The translations under genes were made by a program, and so were the position numbers. From positions 1 through 24,236 of the IMG/VR virus record IMGVR_UViG_3300023171_000039: 24,236 nt of DNA. One strand, written 5' to 3'. This document shows positions 5,839 to 12,194 of the stretch, in pieces; the first letter of the stretch is position 1, and every line of letters begins with the position of its first letter. Below the pieces are notes generated by a model that was given only the letters and a program-made list of their open reading frames with translations, ran no database searches and had not been told where the DNA came from. Source of the DNA: a virus.

Positions 5839-6668
5839 GAGACGAGCTCCATTTCCAGAGCCGCGATGATGTCGGCCTTACGCTTGGGCTCGATCTTGAT
5901 GAGCGCCTGGGCGACGCGGCTTTTATCGGCATCGGACATCATCCGGCCGGCGACGTTCCACTTGATGCAGTCGATCAGCGGATCAGTGCCGTCGTACTGC
6001 ATGACCGGGTAGAAGGCCGTTTGACCATCGAGGCCGACCGTGCGGCTGGCGCAAAGATACCGTGCCCATCCATCCAGGATCTCGTCACCAATCATCACGA
6101 CTGGTTCGGACTTGGCCCCAGAGATATCGTCGGCAATGACGTAATGATCTTGACCGAAATCGCTGAAGGCTCCGGAATACTTGTGGCGCTTGATGTCGTC
6201 GCTGTGTCGGCGAACCCATTCCACGCCATCGCCCGCTACTGTATCCGCCATGGTCTGTGCGCGGGTTACAGGGCCGTTCGCAGCATCAAGGGCGCGCTTG
6301 ATGATCTTGCGACCCGCCTCGGTCTTGTTGCCTTCAATGAAAGCCTTGACCAGATCAGCGTCGACGTCGCTCAAATCAACGGCAGCACGCATCGGCGGCT
6401 GATAGGGTTCATCCTCTGGCGGAGCCGCCACCATGCCCAACGCCCCCATGTAGAGGTCGAGAATGGCTTCGTGCTCCATCCGGTCGCTGGCATCCTGCTT
6501 ACGGAGGCGCACGATCTCGCGGATCACCTTTGTATCGAAGCCATTACCCTTGGCCTCGGAGTAGATTTCCTTGATGTCGCCCGCGATGGCCGATTTTTCT
6601 TCTTCCATGCGCTCGATGCGCTCGATGAACGCACGGAGCTGGTCTTGGGCTACGCTCTCTTCGGCCAT
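5835..6668 (-). CDS. GapR (DUF2312) domain fused to a ParB-like region, 277 aa
   Basis: Residues 1-80 match GapR/DUF2312: [20 protein letters not shown], then [20 protein letters not shown] and the end DLYMGALGM. GapR is an alphaproteobacterial nucleoid protein that clamps overtwisted AT-rich DNA ahead of replication and transcription; it is normally only 80-90 aa. Here a helical linker (about 98-132) and a C-terminal part follow. In that part [20 protein letters not shown] (191-210), [20 protein letters not shown] (229-248) and RVAQALIKI resemble the ParB/sulfiredoxin-like N-terminal domain (ILDG-x-x-RY, then N-x-x-R). The start abuts the preceding stop with no gap. The GapR call is strong, the ParB-like call moderate. 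A role in phage DNA topology, partition or copy control is inference. Confidence 0.8.
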   Translation of the reverse strand: MAEESVAQDQLRAFIERIERMEEEKSAIAGDIKEIYSEAKGNGFDTKVIREIVRLRKQDASDRMEHEAILDLYMGALGMVAAPPEDEPYQPPMRAAVDLSDVDADLVKAFIEGNKTEAGRKIIKRALDAANGPVTRAQTMADTVAGDGVEWVRRHSDDIKRHKYSGAFSDFGQDHYVIADDISGAKSEPVVMIGDEILDGWARYLCASRTVGLDGQTAFYPVMQYDGTDPLIDCIKWNVAGRMMSDADKSRVAQALIKIEPKRKADIIAALEMELVS

Positions 6669-7067
6669 CTATGCGACTCCAGAATTTATGTGAGCAGCGC
6701 TTACACTATGAACGTGGATCAGAGCGATCGACCGGGCGCGTCCCGGGATGCGGGTGACAAAGCCACGGTCGACCAGCGCGGTTACAAGCGCCTGGGCATG
6801 GCTAAGGCTGATGCCGAGGCCACGAGCCATCTCACGAAGGGATGGTGCCGGGTCGCGCTCATTGGCGCATTGAGCTTCGATGAACGACAGCGCCGACAAC
6901 TGAGGGGCTGTCAGGCCGAAGCGCGAGGCGGTAGGCTTTGGCCCAGCCTGCTGCCCAGCCATGAATGCGAGAGCAACCATCTCGACCTGTTCGGTTTCGA
7001 GATGTGCATCCCAATGATCCGCCGCCCACTGATAGATTTCTGGTGGAATATTGGCCGGGATGGTCAT
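6669..7067 (-). CDS. Winged-helix regulator with LexA-type DNA-binding domain, 132 aa
   Basis: Residues about 50-115 (LTAPQLSALSFIEAQCANER, then DPAPSLREMARGLGISLSHA and VDRGFVTRIPGRARSI) follow the N-terminal winged helix of LexA. There is no S24 peptidase domain, so it cannot cleave itself. The first 48 residues are a separate helical part. It follows the Cro-like gene with an ATGA overlap and precedes the GapR-like gene without a gap, so it is an immediate-early regulator. Targets might include phage operators or host LexA sites; that is inference. Confidence 0.75.
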   Translation of the reverse strand: MTIPANIPPEIYQWAADHWDAHLETEQVEMVALAFMAGQQAGPKPTASRFGLTAPQLSALSFIEAQCANERDPAPSLREMARGLGISLSHAQALVTALVDRGFVTRIPGRARSIALIHVHSVSAAHINSGVA

Positions 7068-7267
7068 GCTGCGGCCCCCTCAGATCGCGGCGCAAAGAAG
7101 TCAGCAGGCTTCACCAGCCCATCGCTCACCCGCTCGATTTCCTCGATTACGGAGAGCGTCAGATGCTCACCACGCATGTAGCGGTGGACCTGTTGCCTGC
7201 TCTTTTTGAGCTTCTTGGCGAACTCGGTTACGGTGGAGTGCTGTCTTATGTAGGTTTCAAGCTGCAT
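7064..7267 (-). CDS. Cro/YdaS-like helix-turn-helix protein, 67 aa
   Basis: A short HTH protein (VTEFAKKLKKSRQQVHRYMR GEHLTLSVIEEIERV) divergent from the repressor gene, in the position of cro. It is the first gene of the leftward operon. There is no Shine-Dalgarno before the ATG, and a 19-bp operator (7267-7285) abuts the start codon. With a -35 TTGACA at 7303-7298 the transcript would begin at or near the ATG, so leaderless translation is likely. It probably turns off the repressor gene and tunes early transcription, as Cro does. Confidence 0.8.
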   Translation of the reverse strand: MQLETYIRQHSTVTEFAKKLKKSRQQVHRYMRGEHLTLSVIEEIERVSDGLVKPADFFAPRSEGAAA

Positions 7268-7285
7268 GTAACAGTTTTTGCTACA
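7267..7285. promoter_or_regulatory. Operator O1 (19-bp dyad)
   Basis: TGTAACA-GTTTT-TGCTACA is a near-perfect dyad with 7-bp arms and 5-bp spacer. It matches the reverse strand of the site at 9108-9126 in 18 of 19 positions. It covers the start region of the leftward Cro/GapR operon. Confidence 0.75.
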
Positions 7286-7303
7286 TCACAGGTCGCATGT
7301 CAA
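7276..7303 (-). promoter_or_regulatory. Leftward early promoter of the Cro-like operon
   Basis: A consensus -35 TTGACA is read leftward at 7303-7298. The -10 falls near 7281-7276 and is poorly conserved (GCAAAA). Operator O1 overlaps it and O4 lies just upstream. The predicted start of transcription is next to the ATG at 7267. Confidence 0.45.
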
Positions 7304-7309
7304 GCGCAC

Positions 7310-7328
7310 TGTAACATTTTCTGGCATA
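7310..7328. promoter_or_regulatory. Operator O4 (weaker 19-bp copy)
   Basis: TGTAACA-TTTTC-TGGCATA agrees with the operator consensus in 14 of 19 positions, with a perfect left arm and a poor right arm. It starts 43 bp, about four helical turns, from O1 and precedes the repressor start. It may serve autoregulation of the repressor. Confidence 0.45.
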
Positions 7329-7343
7329 GATGCGGCAACGGCC

Positions 7344-8084
7344 ATGGCCAATAACTGTCGCATGGCAAATTGGCTCGCACCGTTCCTCGAGAATTCACCA
7401 GTTACCTCGCAGGAGGAGCTTGCGGACAAGCTCGACGTGTCGCGCGCCACGATCAATCGGCTGGCAAATGACCACTCGAAATTGAAACGCGATCGCGCTG
7501 AGGCGATGGCAGCACTGCTGAAAGTGACTGCGGAAGACCTAATGCTAAATCGCTTGCCGTGGGCGGCGAAGACCAGCCCACCGGTGGATGACGCCGCCGT
7601 GACGCGGGGTAAGCGCCTGGGCAAGGCAATCCTCGTCGCAACCGTCGAGGCCGGCGCTTGGCGTGAGGTTGACGAGCTCGATCAATCTGACCCGGAGTGG
7701 GTCGCCGTGCCGCCCGACGATAAATACCCAGACGCGACACAAGAGGTTTACGCCGTTTCTGGCGACAGCATGAACGCGCTGCAGCCCCATCCTATTACGC
7801 CTGGCTCCCGTCTGGTCGCCGTGCGGTACGACGAGATCGCGTTCCGCGCGCCGCTCCGCGATGGGCTTGTCGTTGTCATCCAGCGGTCACGCAATGGCGG
7901 CCAGGAGCGCGAGCTATCGGTAAAGCAAGTCGCCTGGTTCGATGACCGGATAGAGTTTCAGCCGCGATCTACAAATCCAAAACACAAGCCGATCGTAGTC
8001 GAGCACGACACCTGGGAGGATAACGGGGTCGAGGTCGCGATCGTGGGGTTGGTTAGAGATGTCATTCACAGGCTGCCGGGATAA
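7344..8084 (+). CDS. CI-like S24 repressor, self-cleaving type, 246 aa
   Basis: The N-terminal HTH is at residues about 21-45 (TSQEELADKLDVSRATINRL). A C-terminal S24/LexA peptidase fold follows, with the Ala103-Gly104 cleavage site (VEAGAWREV), the catalytic Ser142 (SGDSM) and Lys194 (ELSVKQVAW). Such proteins keep lysogeny and cleave themselves when stimulated by RecA filaments. The start is uncertain: ATG at 7344 or 7362, neither with a Shine-Dalgarno. The frame opens back to 7278 but that would run over operators O1 and O4. It is divergent from the Cro-like gene and followed after 15 bp by a membrane-protein gene. Confidence 0.9.
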   Translation: MANNCRMANWLAPFLENSPVTSQEELADKLDVSRATINRLANDHSKLKRDRAEAMAALLKVTAEDLMLNRLPWAAKTSPPVDDAAVTRGKRLGKAILVATVEAGAWREVDELDQSDPEWVAVPPDDKYPDATQEVYAVSGDSMNALQPHPITPGSRLVAVRYDEIAFRAPLRDGLVVVIQRSRNGGQERELSVKQVAWFDDRIEFQPRSTNPKHKPIVVEHDTWEDNGVEVAIVGLVRDVIHRLPG

Positions 8085-8099
8085 TCGGAGGGGGAATTT

Positions 8100-8435
8100 A
8101 TGGCCAATCAAGGGGGCGGTGCCTTAGTGTTTCTGGCACTTGGCGGGCTATGGTTTTGGCTGGGGAACCCAAGCAAAGATGCGGCCGATTGGTTCTATAA
8201 GACCGATGCGGCGCCATGGGAAAAGGTTGACGCGTTTTACTACCCGAGCAAGTTCGACCTATCCGTCTGGCATTCCACAAAGGGCTTAAAGAACGCAGAA
8301 GCCTGTCGAGACTGGGTCTATGAGATGGCTGCGGTGCGCGCTGATCCAGGCCTTGTTCGTGGAGACTATGAATGCGCCCTTGGTGCACCTTACAACTCGA
8401 ACGGCATGGAGGTGTACCGCGCTACCGTCAAATAG
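8100..8435 (+). CDS. Membrane-anchored protein cotranscribed with the repressor, 111 aa
   Basis: The first 25 residues hold one transmembrane or signal-anchor segment (GALVFLALGGLWFWLG). The rest is probably periplasmic and has two Cys (AEACRDW and DYECAL, about 30 residues apart) that could form a disulfide. GGAGGGGG stands seven bases before the ATG. The 15-bp gap to the repressor suggests expression in the lysogen. In other phages such genes alter the host surface or exclude superinfecting phage, but no family is recognised and that role is inferred from position only. Confidence 0.75.
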   Translation: MANQGGGALVFLALGGLWFWLGNPSKDAADWFYKTDAAPWEKVDAFYYPSKFDLSVWHSTKGLKNAEACRDWVYEMAAVRADPGLVRGDYECALGAPYNSNGMEVYRATVK

Positions 8436-8458
8436 TGCGGTCCACAAAAGCGCCGGCA

Positions 8459-8767
8459 TCACTGCAACCGAGACAAATCAAACGCCCGCAGTATGCTCTG
8501 TATTTCCATCACCGCCATCGGATCGAGATGGCACATGGTCATGGCTCCATCAGCCCTCGGTTCTTCACCAGGCTCAGGCAGCTTGTTCATGATCGGCACG
8601 ACAGTGAATTCGTCGTCGCCGCTCAATGGTCCGAATGGCTCGATCCTGAACCGGTAGAGCGGGAAATGCGCCTCAAGGTATAGGCTCAGGCGCTCGGCCG
8701 CCCACTCTGTCGCCTTGCCCTGGTTCGCTGGCGCAATGACGATGAAGTCCTTCACGCTATGCTGCAT
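8459..8767 (-). CDS. Hypothetical protein in a LexA-boxed operon, 102 aa
   Basis: Reads MQHSVKDFIVIAPANQGKAT onward, a probable alpha/beta fold with an acidic second half. The ATG at 8767 overlaps the end of the zinc-ribbon gene by 11 bases; a longer frame to 8818 lies inside that gene. It is the second gene of a leftward operon behind a GTTC-N7-GTTC LexA box and converges on the repressor operon. A SOS-induced antirepressor would fit here, but no similarity is recognised. Confidence 0.65.
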   Translation of the reverse strand: MQHSVKDFIVIAPANQGKATEWAAERLSLYLEAHFPLYRFRIEPFGPLSGDDEFTVVPIMNKLPEPGEEPRADGAMTMCHLDPMAVMEIQSILRAFDLSRLQ

Positions 8768-8981
8768 GGCGCGATCCAGCGATTTTGAACGCGACAATTT
8801 CAGCGAACGGCGCCTCACATTTCGGGCAGCGGAACTGCATATTCCTCACCTCGGGGAATTCCATCAACTGATCGCCGTCCATTGGCTCGCCCTGCCCCGC
8901 CGGCAGCACTACGCTTTGCTGGTACAATTTCGCGCATCCTCCACACCGCACGTGGAGCAAGACCGAGCTTCCGTCACACAT
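8757..8981 (-). CDS. Zinc-ribbon protein, first gene of a LexA-boxed operon, 74 aa
   Basis: Two CxxC pairs, Cys13/Cys16 (RCGGCAKLY) and Cys52/Cys55 (RCPKCEAPF), 36 residues apart, mark a small zinc ribbon that may bind protein or nucleic acid. The ATG at 8981 has a strong AGAAGGAGG five bases upstream. The LexA box at 8996-9010 lies 14 bp before the start, where LexA would block transcription. It thus should be made during DNA damage. By position it is a candidate antirepressor or induction factor; that is inference. Confidence 0.7.
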   Translation of the reverse strand: MCDGSSVLLHVRCGGCAKLYQQSVVLPAGQGEPMDGDQLMEFPEVRNMQFRCPKCEAPFAEIVAFKIAGSRHAA

Positions 8982-8995
8982 CGCCGCCTCCTTCT

Positions 8996-9010
8996 GTTCC
9001 TGTTATGTTC
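8996..9010. promoter_or_regulatory. LexA (SOS) box upstream of the 8981 operon
   Basis: GTTC-CTGTTAT-GTTC is an exact GTTC-N7-GTTC, the LexA site of alphaproteobacteria. It lies 14 bp before the start of the zinc-ribbon gene and about 65 bp from the phage operators O2/O3. An exact match by chance in a given short intergenic region is unlikely, and a second exact match also lies before a gene start (17797-17811). Confidence 0.75.
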
Positions 9011-9075
9011 TCATTAAGACCGGGAACACAGAAAGAGTCGAGTCGCAAAACCCGTAAAATGCCAGCAAAGGGTGA

Positions 9076-9094
9076 TGTTGCAGTTTATGCTACA
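9076..9094. promoter_or_regulatory. Operator O2 (19-bp dyad)
   Basis: TGTTGCA-GTTTA-TGCTACA has the same 7-5-7 layout as O1 and O3 and differs from the reverse of O3 at two positions. It lies 32 bp, about three helical turns, from O3, upstream of the rightward promoter. Confidence 0.7.
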
Positions 9095-9100
9095 TCACAG

Positions 9101-9128
9101 TTGACAGTGTAGCATAAACTGTTACATT
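9101..9128 (+). promoter_or_regulatory. Rightward early promoter
   Basis: A consensus -35 TTGACA (9101-9106), a 16-bp spacer and a -10 TACATT (9123-9128) precede the rightward early operon that ends in int. Operator O3 fills the spacer, so repressor binding would exclude RNA polymerase. Transcription should start near 9135. Confidence 0.65.
9108..9126. promoter_or_regulatory. Operator O3 (19-bp dyad)
   Basis: TGTAGCA-TAAAC-TGTTACA is the reverse complement of O1 with one mismatch. Together with O2 it also forms a perfect 14-bp inverted repeat, CAGTTTATGCTACA (9081-9094) and TGTAGCATAAACTG (9108-9121). It sits between the -35 and -10 of the rightward promoter. Confidence 0.75.
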
Positions 9129-9172
9129 GTATCCATCAGATCAGCGAGGCGAGCGCCTCTATGGAGATGGAA

Positions 9173-9355
9173 ATGAAGCACAGCAAGGAAGCAAATCTCG
9201 GTCACGGCTGGATGGCAAAGCTTCATTCGGCCGACGGCGTCGAGGCGCTGTGCCTCCGCAATACCGAAACTGGTGGGCTGATCAATCTCCCCGATGAGAG
9301 CGTGAAGCGCCTGCGGGCAATCTTCGACGCCGTCGACGGCAAGGTCGCCGCTTAG
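9173..9355 (+). CDS. Small hypothetical protein, 60 aa, first gene of the rightward operon
   Basis: Reads MKHSKEANLGHGWMAKLHSA and onward, a compact, probably beta-rich protein. Three in-phase ATGs lie at 9161, 9167 and 9173. I choose the third because GGAG (9163-9166) is six bases before it. As the first gene after the repressed rightward promoter it is immediate-early; no family is recognised. Confidence 0.65.
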   Translation: MKHSKEANLGHGWMAKLHSADGVEALCLRNTETGGLINLPDESVKRLRAIFDAVDGKVAA

Positions 9356-9377
9356 TCCCTCCCCCTGGGCGGCGGGT

Positions 9378-9629
9378 TTGGCCAATAACCGGCCCGCCGA
9401 TTTCTCAATGCCTGAAGTCTCTGAACAGCAGCTCGCCGCCTTTCATCGGGTGATGCACGAAGCCGCGGCTTTTGCGGCCAGCATCCAGCGCGACGAAACC
9501 GGCGACATCATCGGCGACCATTTCACCGGGAATGGAAACGGCGGGAACATTTCCAGAGAAAGCCTAATCGCCAAAAGCCGACTTCAACTCTCACTCAATG
9601 CGCTGACGATCAGCAGCAAGGAAGGCTGA
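9378..9629 (+). CDS. Hypothetical protein, 83 aa
   Basis: A soluble protein (MPEVSEQQLAAFHRVMHEAA ... NALTISSKEG) with a helical first half and a Gly/Asn-rich middle. The start is doubtful: TTG at 9378 after GGCGGCGGG, or ATG at 9408 without a Shine-Dalgarno. It lies 22 bp after the preceding stop and four bases before the next gene. Confidence 0.6.
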   Translation: MANNRPADFSMPEVSEQQLAAFHRVMHEAAAFAASIQRDETGDIIGDHFTGNGNGGNISRESLIAKSRLQLSLNALTISSKEG

Positions 9630-9632
9630 ACC

Positions 9633-9878
9633 ATGACCCATGGCATTACGACCGATCGTCGGTCCTGGAAGATCTATGATCGCAAGCCTCGCGTGGCTTT
9701 CGTGCCGGTTTCGCCAGAGGTGAAGGCTCGCACCGGCGCGCTGATGGATGAGGCGCTTGAGCGCATCGCATCTGGGCGAAGCCTGAGGGGCATGGAGAAG
9801 ATCAAGGATCGTGAAGCACGCGTCGCCGTTGAAGGCGATACCGATGGGAACCACGACAATTTCGAGCCAGCGCAATGA
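9633..9878 (+). CDS. Hypothetical protein, 81 aa
   Basis: The product (MTHGITTDRRSWKIYDRKPR then VAFVPVSPEVKARTGALMDE) is charged and mostly helical; AAGGAAGG lies seven bases before the ATG. Its stop overlaps the next start (ATGA). The middle ALMDEALERIASGRSL resembles a short helix pair seen in small phage DNA-binding proteins, but that is too weak to name a family. Confidence 0.65.
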   Translation: MTHGITTDRRSWKIYDRKPRVAFVPVSPEVKARTGALMDEALERIASGRSLRGMEKIKDREARVAVEGDTDGNHDNFEPAQ

Positions 9879-10030
9879 AGACGGCGCTCTTGCCCCATCC
9901 CTTCAAGCCTCTTCGTTCTTTCCTGGCCTATGCCGTGGGAGACGAGAAGATCGAGCTTAAGCCGGAATGGTCTGGCGTTGTTGCAACGCCCGCGCTTCGG
10001 ACTGTCGAGCCAGCTGAGCGCGCAGCATGA
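9875..10030 (+). CDS. Small hypothetical protein, 51 aa
   Basis: A 51-codon gene (MKTALLPHPFKPLRSFLAYA ... EPAERAA) with ATGA overlaps at both ends, filling the space between two clear genes exactly. No domain or membrane segment stands out. The double coupling is the evidence. Confidence 0.6.
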   Translation: MKTALLPHPFKPLRSFLAYAVGDEKIELKPEWSGVVATPALRTVEPAERAA

Positions 10031-10248
10031 AAAAGCTCTCCGACAATGAACGCGAGCTTTTGCGCCGGGTCGCGGCGGCCGGCGGCTCGCATTGCTTCAG
10101 CGCCGACGACAACATTCCTGGCGCCGGCCACAAGGCTTTCCGCTCTCTGGAATACCGCGGCTATCTGACTGTTGAGGCGACCGACGACGGGCCGCTGGTG
10201 GCCCTGCTCCCGCTCGGGCAGTTGGAGGTCGACAATGGTGGCCTTTAA
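10027..10248 (+). CDS. Small winged-helix-like protein, 73 aa
   Basis: MKKLSDNERELLRRVAAAGG then HKAFRSLEYRGYLTVEATDD has the helix-helix-wing order of a minimal winged helix (leading helices, a recognition-like helix, then a short strand pair). It starts in an ATGA overlap and its end overlaps the ASCH gene by 14 bases. It may be a small regulator or a DNA-binding partner of the ASCH protein; no family assigned. Confidence 0.6.
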   Translation: MKKLSDNERELLRRVAAAGGSHCFSADDNIPGAGHKAFRSLEYRGYLTVEATDDGPLVALLPLGQLEVDNGGL

Positions 10249-10603
10249 CTTCCAGCCCCAATTCGTTGACGACATTCGGAGCGGCAAGAAGACCCAGACC
10301 ATCCGCCGGCGCGCTAGGGCGAAAGAAGGCGACCGTCTGCAGCTCTATACCGGCATGCGCACCAGCCATTGCCGCAAGATAATCGAAGCGGACCCCATCT
10401 GCATCCTGACCAACTACATTCACTTGCAGCCTGACGGCATCACCTTCGGCAACGCGAGCCTGTCCCCCAGCGCCGACGAGTTCGCGCGCATGGATGGATT
10501 TCGCGACTATGCCGACATGCATGCTTGGTTCGCTGAGCGATACGGCAGCCCGTATTTCGTCGGGGCATTGGTCAGGTGGAGGCTTGACGATGCCCAGGCA
10601 TGA
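10235..10603 (+). CDS. ASCH-domain protein, 122 aa
   Basis: The N-terminal half has the ASCH pattern: NFQPQFVDDIRSGKKTQTIR (4-23), RARAKEGDRLQLYTGMRTSH, then CRKIIEADPI. ASCH domains are PUA-like and bind RNA or modified nucleotides; phage copies are common but poorly understood. The start is inside the preceding gene (14-base overlap) and its end overlaps the HNH gene by 14 bases. Beside two methyltransferase genes, a function reading modified bases is thinkable but not shown. Confidence 0.8.
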   Translation: MVAFNFQPQFVDDIRSGKKTQTIRRRARAKEGDRLQLYTGMRTSHCRKIIEADPICILTNYIHLQPDGITFGNASLSPSADEFARMDGFRDYADMHAWFAERYGSPYFVGALVRWRLDDAQA

Positions 10604-11000
10604 GTTCGGCAAGCCCGTGAAGCGTGAAGCCCTAAAGCGCTCCGAAGGCCGCTGCGAGGCGATTGGCGAGGTCTACGGCCTATCCGCCGGCCAGCGCTGC
10701 AATGCGCCTCTGAGCCATGGCGTCGAGTTCGATCACTACCCATCGCCGGCTGGCGACCCCGGCAGCGACACAATCGAAAACTGCGTTTCGTGCTGCCGCA
10801 CCTGCCACAGCTTCAAGACCCGCACCTATGACGTGCCACTGCAGGCCAAGGGCAAGCGGGTCAGCGACAAGCACCTGGGCATTGGTCGTGCTTCCGCATG
10901 GCCGCAAGCCCAGCGGAAGAAAGCCCCTCCCCAGCACAACGCAACACGCCGTCTGACCAAGGGTGTCGGACTGGCATATTTCGAGGATCCCCAGCCATGA
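10590..11000 (+). CDS. HNH endonuclease, 136 aa
   Basis: The HNH core is Asp48-His49 (VEFDHYPSP), Asn64 (DTIENCVSC) and His73 (CCRTCHSFKT), with structural zinc likely held by Cys22/Cys37 and Cys68/Cys72. The first 20 residues are basic (FGKPVKREALKRSEGR). GGTGGAGG precedes the ATG at 10590. The protein is a free-standing metal-dependent nuclease, between an ASCH gene and a Dam-type methyltransferase gene. The pair could act as nuclease and protecting methylase, but the genes are not otherwise like a restriction system. Confidence 0.85.
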   Translation: MPRHEFGKPVKREALKRSEGRCEAIGEVYGLSAGQRCNAPLSHGVEFDHYPSPAGDPGSDTIENCVSCCRTCHSFKTRTYDVPLQAKGKRVSDKHLGIGRASAWPQAQRKKAPPQHNATRRLTKGVGLAYFEDPQP

Positions 11001-11512
11001 ACTCGACTGTAAACCAAACGCCTGAGACGATCAGGGCGAACCATCAGAGCTTGCTGACGCCTGCGGAGAATAAGTTCCATGTCGGCAACGGCGGCGACGG
11101 CAAGCACTATTGGCTGACGCCGCCCGAATTGTACGCGCAACTGGACGCTGAATTTGGCTTCACATTTGACCCCTGCCCCTACCCCCTGCCGCCCGGCTTC
11201 GATGGCCTGACATGCGAGTGGGGTCAGTGCAGCTACGTCAATCCGCCGTTCGGATCCATCATGCACGAGGGCAAGAAGAAAGGCCCAACGGCATGGGTCC
11301 GCAAGGCCATCGAGGAATGGCAAAAAGGCAAGACCGTCGTCCTGGTTTACCCGGTCGATAAGTGGCTGCTGATGATGGTCAGGGCCATCTTTGGCGAAGC
11401 GGCTGACATTCGAAACCTGGGCGATGTGAAGTGGGTCGCCACGGAAGATCGAAGCGTCGGCAAGGGCACAGGCAGGCACATCGCGGCTTTCATCCTGCGA
11501 GCAGCATCATGA
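10997..11512 (+). CDS. Phage Dam-type DNA adenine-N6 methyltransferase, 171 aa
   Basis: The family signature YWLTPPELYAQLDAEFGFTF (38-57) with DPCP, then the catalytic NPPF (82-85; SYVNPPFGSIM), and later RNLGDVKWVATEDR match the phage DNA N-6-adenine methyltransferase family. These enzymes transfer methyl groups from SAM to adenine in phage DNA and protect against restriction. The ATG is fixed by an ATGA overlap with the HNH gene, and the end again overlaps the next start. At 171 aa it has the usual family length. Confidence 0.9.
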   Translation: MNSTVNQTPETIRANHQSLLTPAENKFHVGNGGDGKHYWLTPPELYAQLDAEFGFTFDPCPYPLPPGFDGLTCEWGQCSYVNPPFGSIMHEGKKKGPTAWVRKAIEEWQKGKTVVLVYPVDKWLLMMVRAIFGEAADIRNLGDVKWVATEDRSVGKGTGRHIAAFILRAAS

Positions 11513-11736
11513 CCCAGGCTGAGACGATCAGGGATGACGGCGGGCCTGCGTTTGCGGGGCATGGAAGCGCAGAGTTTCAGCGCGACCACAGCGGCATGAG
11601 CTTGCGCGATTATTTCGCAGCGCAGGCTATCGCGGCAATCATCATCGGCAATGACGCAGACGTTAGTGCCATGACAGTCGGCGCAGCGAAGGATGCATAC
11701 GCCGTTGCTGACGCCATGCTGGAGGCCCGCAAGTGA
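11509..11736 (+). CDS. Small conserved phage protein, 75 aa
   Basis: The motif GMSLRDYFAAQAI (29-41) after DDGGPAFAGHGSA is seen in many small uncharacterised proteins of tailed phages. The protein is Ala-rich and helical after that. Start and stop both overlap neighbours (ATGA, GTGA). Function unknown. Confidence 0.7.
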   Translation: MTQAETIRDDGGPAFAGHGSAEFQRDHSGMSLRDYFAAQAIAAIIIGNDADVSAMTVGAAKDAYAVADAMLEARK

Positions 11737-12194
11737 CCCCTCCCGATAGCCTGAGCGATCTGCTGGAGCGGTGCCGAAAGGCGACGGGGCCGGATAGCAG
11801 CATCGATGTTGCTTTGCTCCCTTTTTGGGCACCGGATCACGACGCGCTGAAAGCGTATGACGCCCAGTACGAGACAGAGTTTCGTGACGGCGGGTTCTCT
11901 GTCTGGAAAAAAGACGGCGGATATTCCGCCAGCACCCCCTTCCCGCGCTTCACCGCCTCCATCGACGCAGCCCTAGCGCTGACAGAGCGGTTGCTGCCGG
12001 GGTGGGTTGTGTCGGACTTAGCGCAGGCCCCGCGCCTCGCTGGAGACCCGTGGGGTTGTGGGTTGGCGGTTTATTACGGCAGCGACCCATCGAAGAGCCA
12101 ATCGGCTCATTCGGGATACGACTTTCCGACTGCGCCCCTCGCCATTCTCGTCTGCCTACTCCAGTCATTAATCGCCAAAGGTGAAGCATCGTGA
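11733..12194 (+). CDS. ABA-sandwich-like phage protein, 153 aa
   Basis: The stretch STPFPRFTASIDAALALTER (about 68-87) and the end PLAILVCLLQSLIAKG follow the pattern of the phage ABA sandwich domain. The N-terminus is SLSDLLERCRKATGPDSSID. Members occur in early operons of many alphaproteobacterial phages without known function. The start is GTG, in a GTGA overlap, and the end gives another GTGA overlap. Confidence 0.7.
   Translation: MTPPDSLSDLLERCRKATGPDSSIDVALLPFWAPDHDALKAYDAQYETEFRDGGFSVWKKDGGYSASTPFPRFTASIDAALALTERLLPGWVVSDLAQAPRLAGDPWGCGLAVYYGSDPSKSQSAHSGYDFPTAPLAILVCLLQSLIAKGEAS

Noticed and set aside
5348-5932. Leftward frame of 194 aa
   Set aside because: Rich in Arg, Pro, Ser and His, lacks a ribosome site, and overlaps the end of the GapR-like gene; the rightward frame at 5453 is more convincing, though not certain.
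5796-7181. Long rightward open frame (461 aa)
   Set aside because: It is antisense to the GapR-like and LexA-like genes, whose families are recognisable, and has no ribosome site; a high-GC shadow frame.
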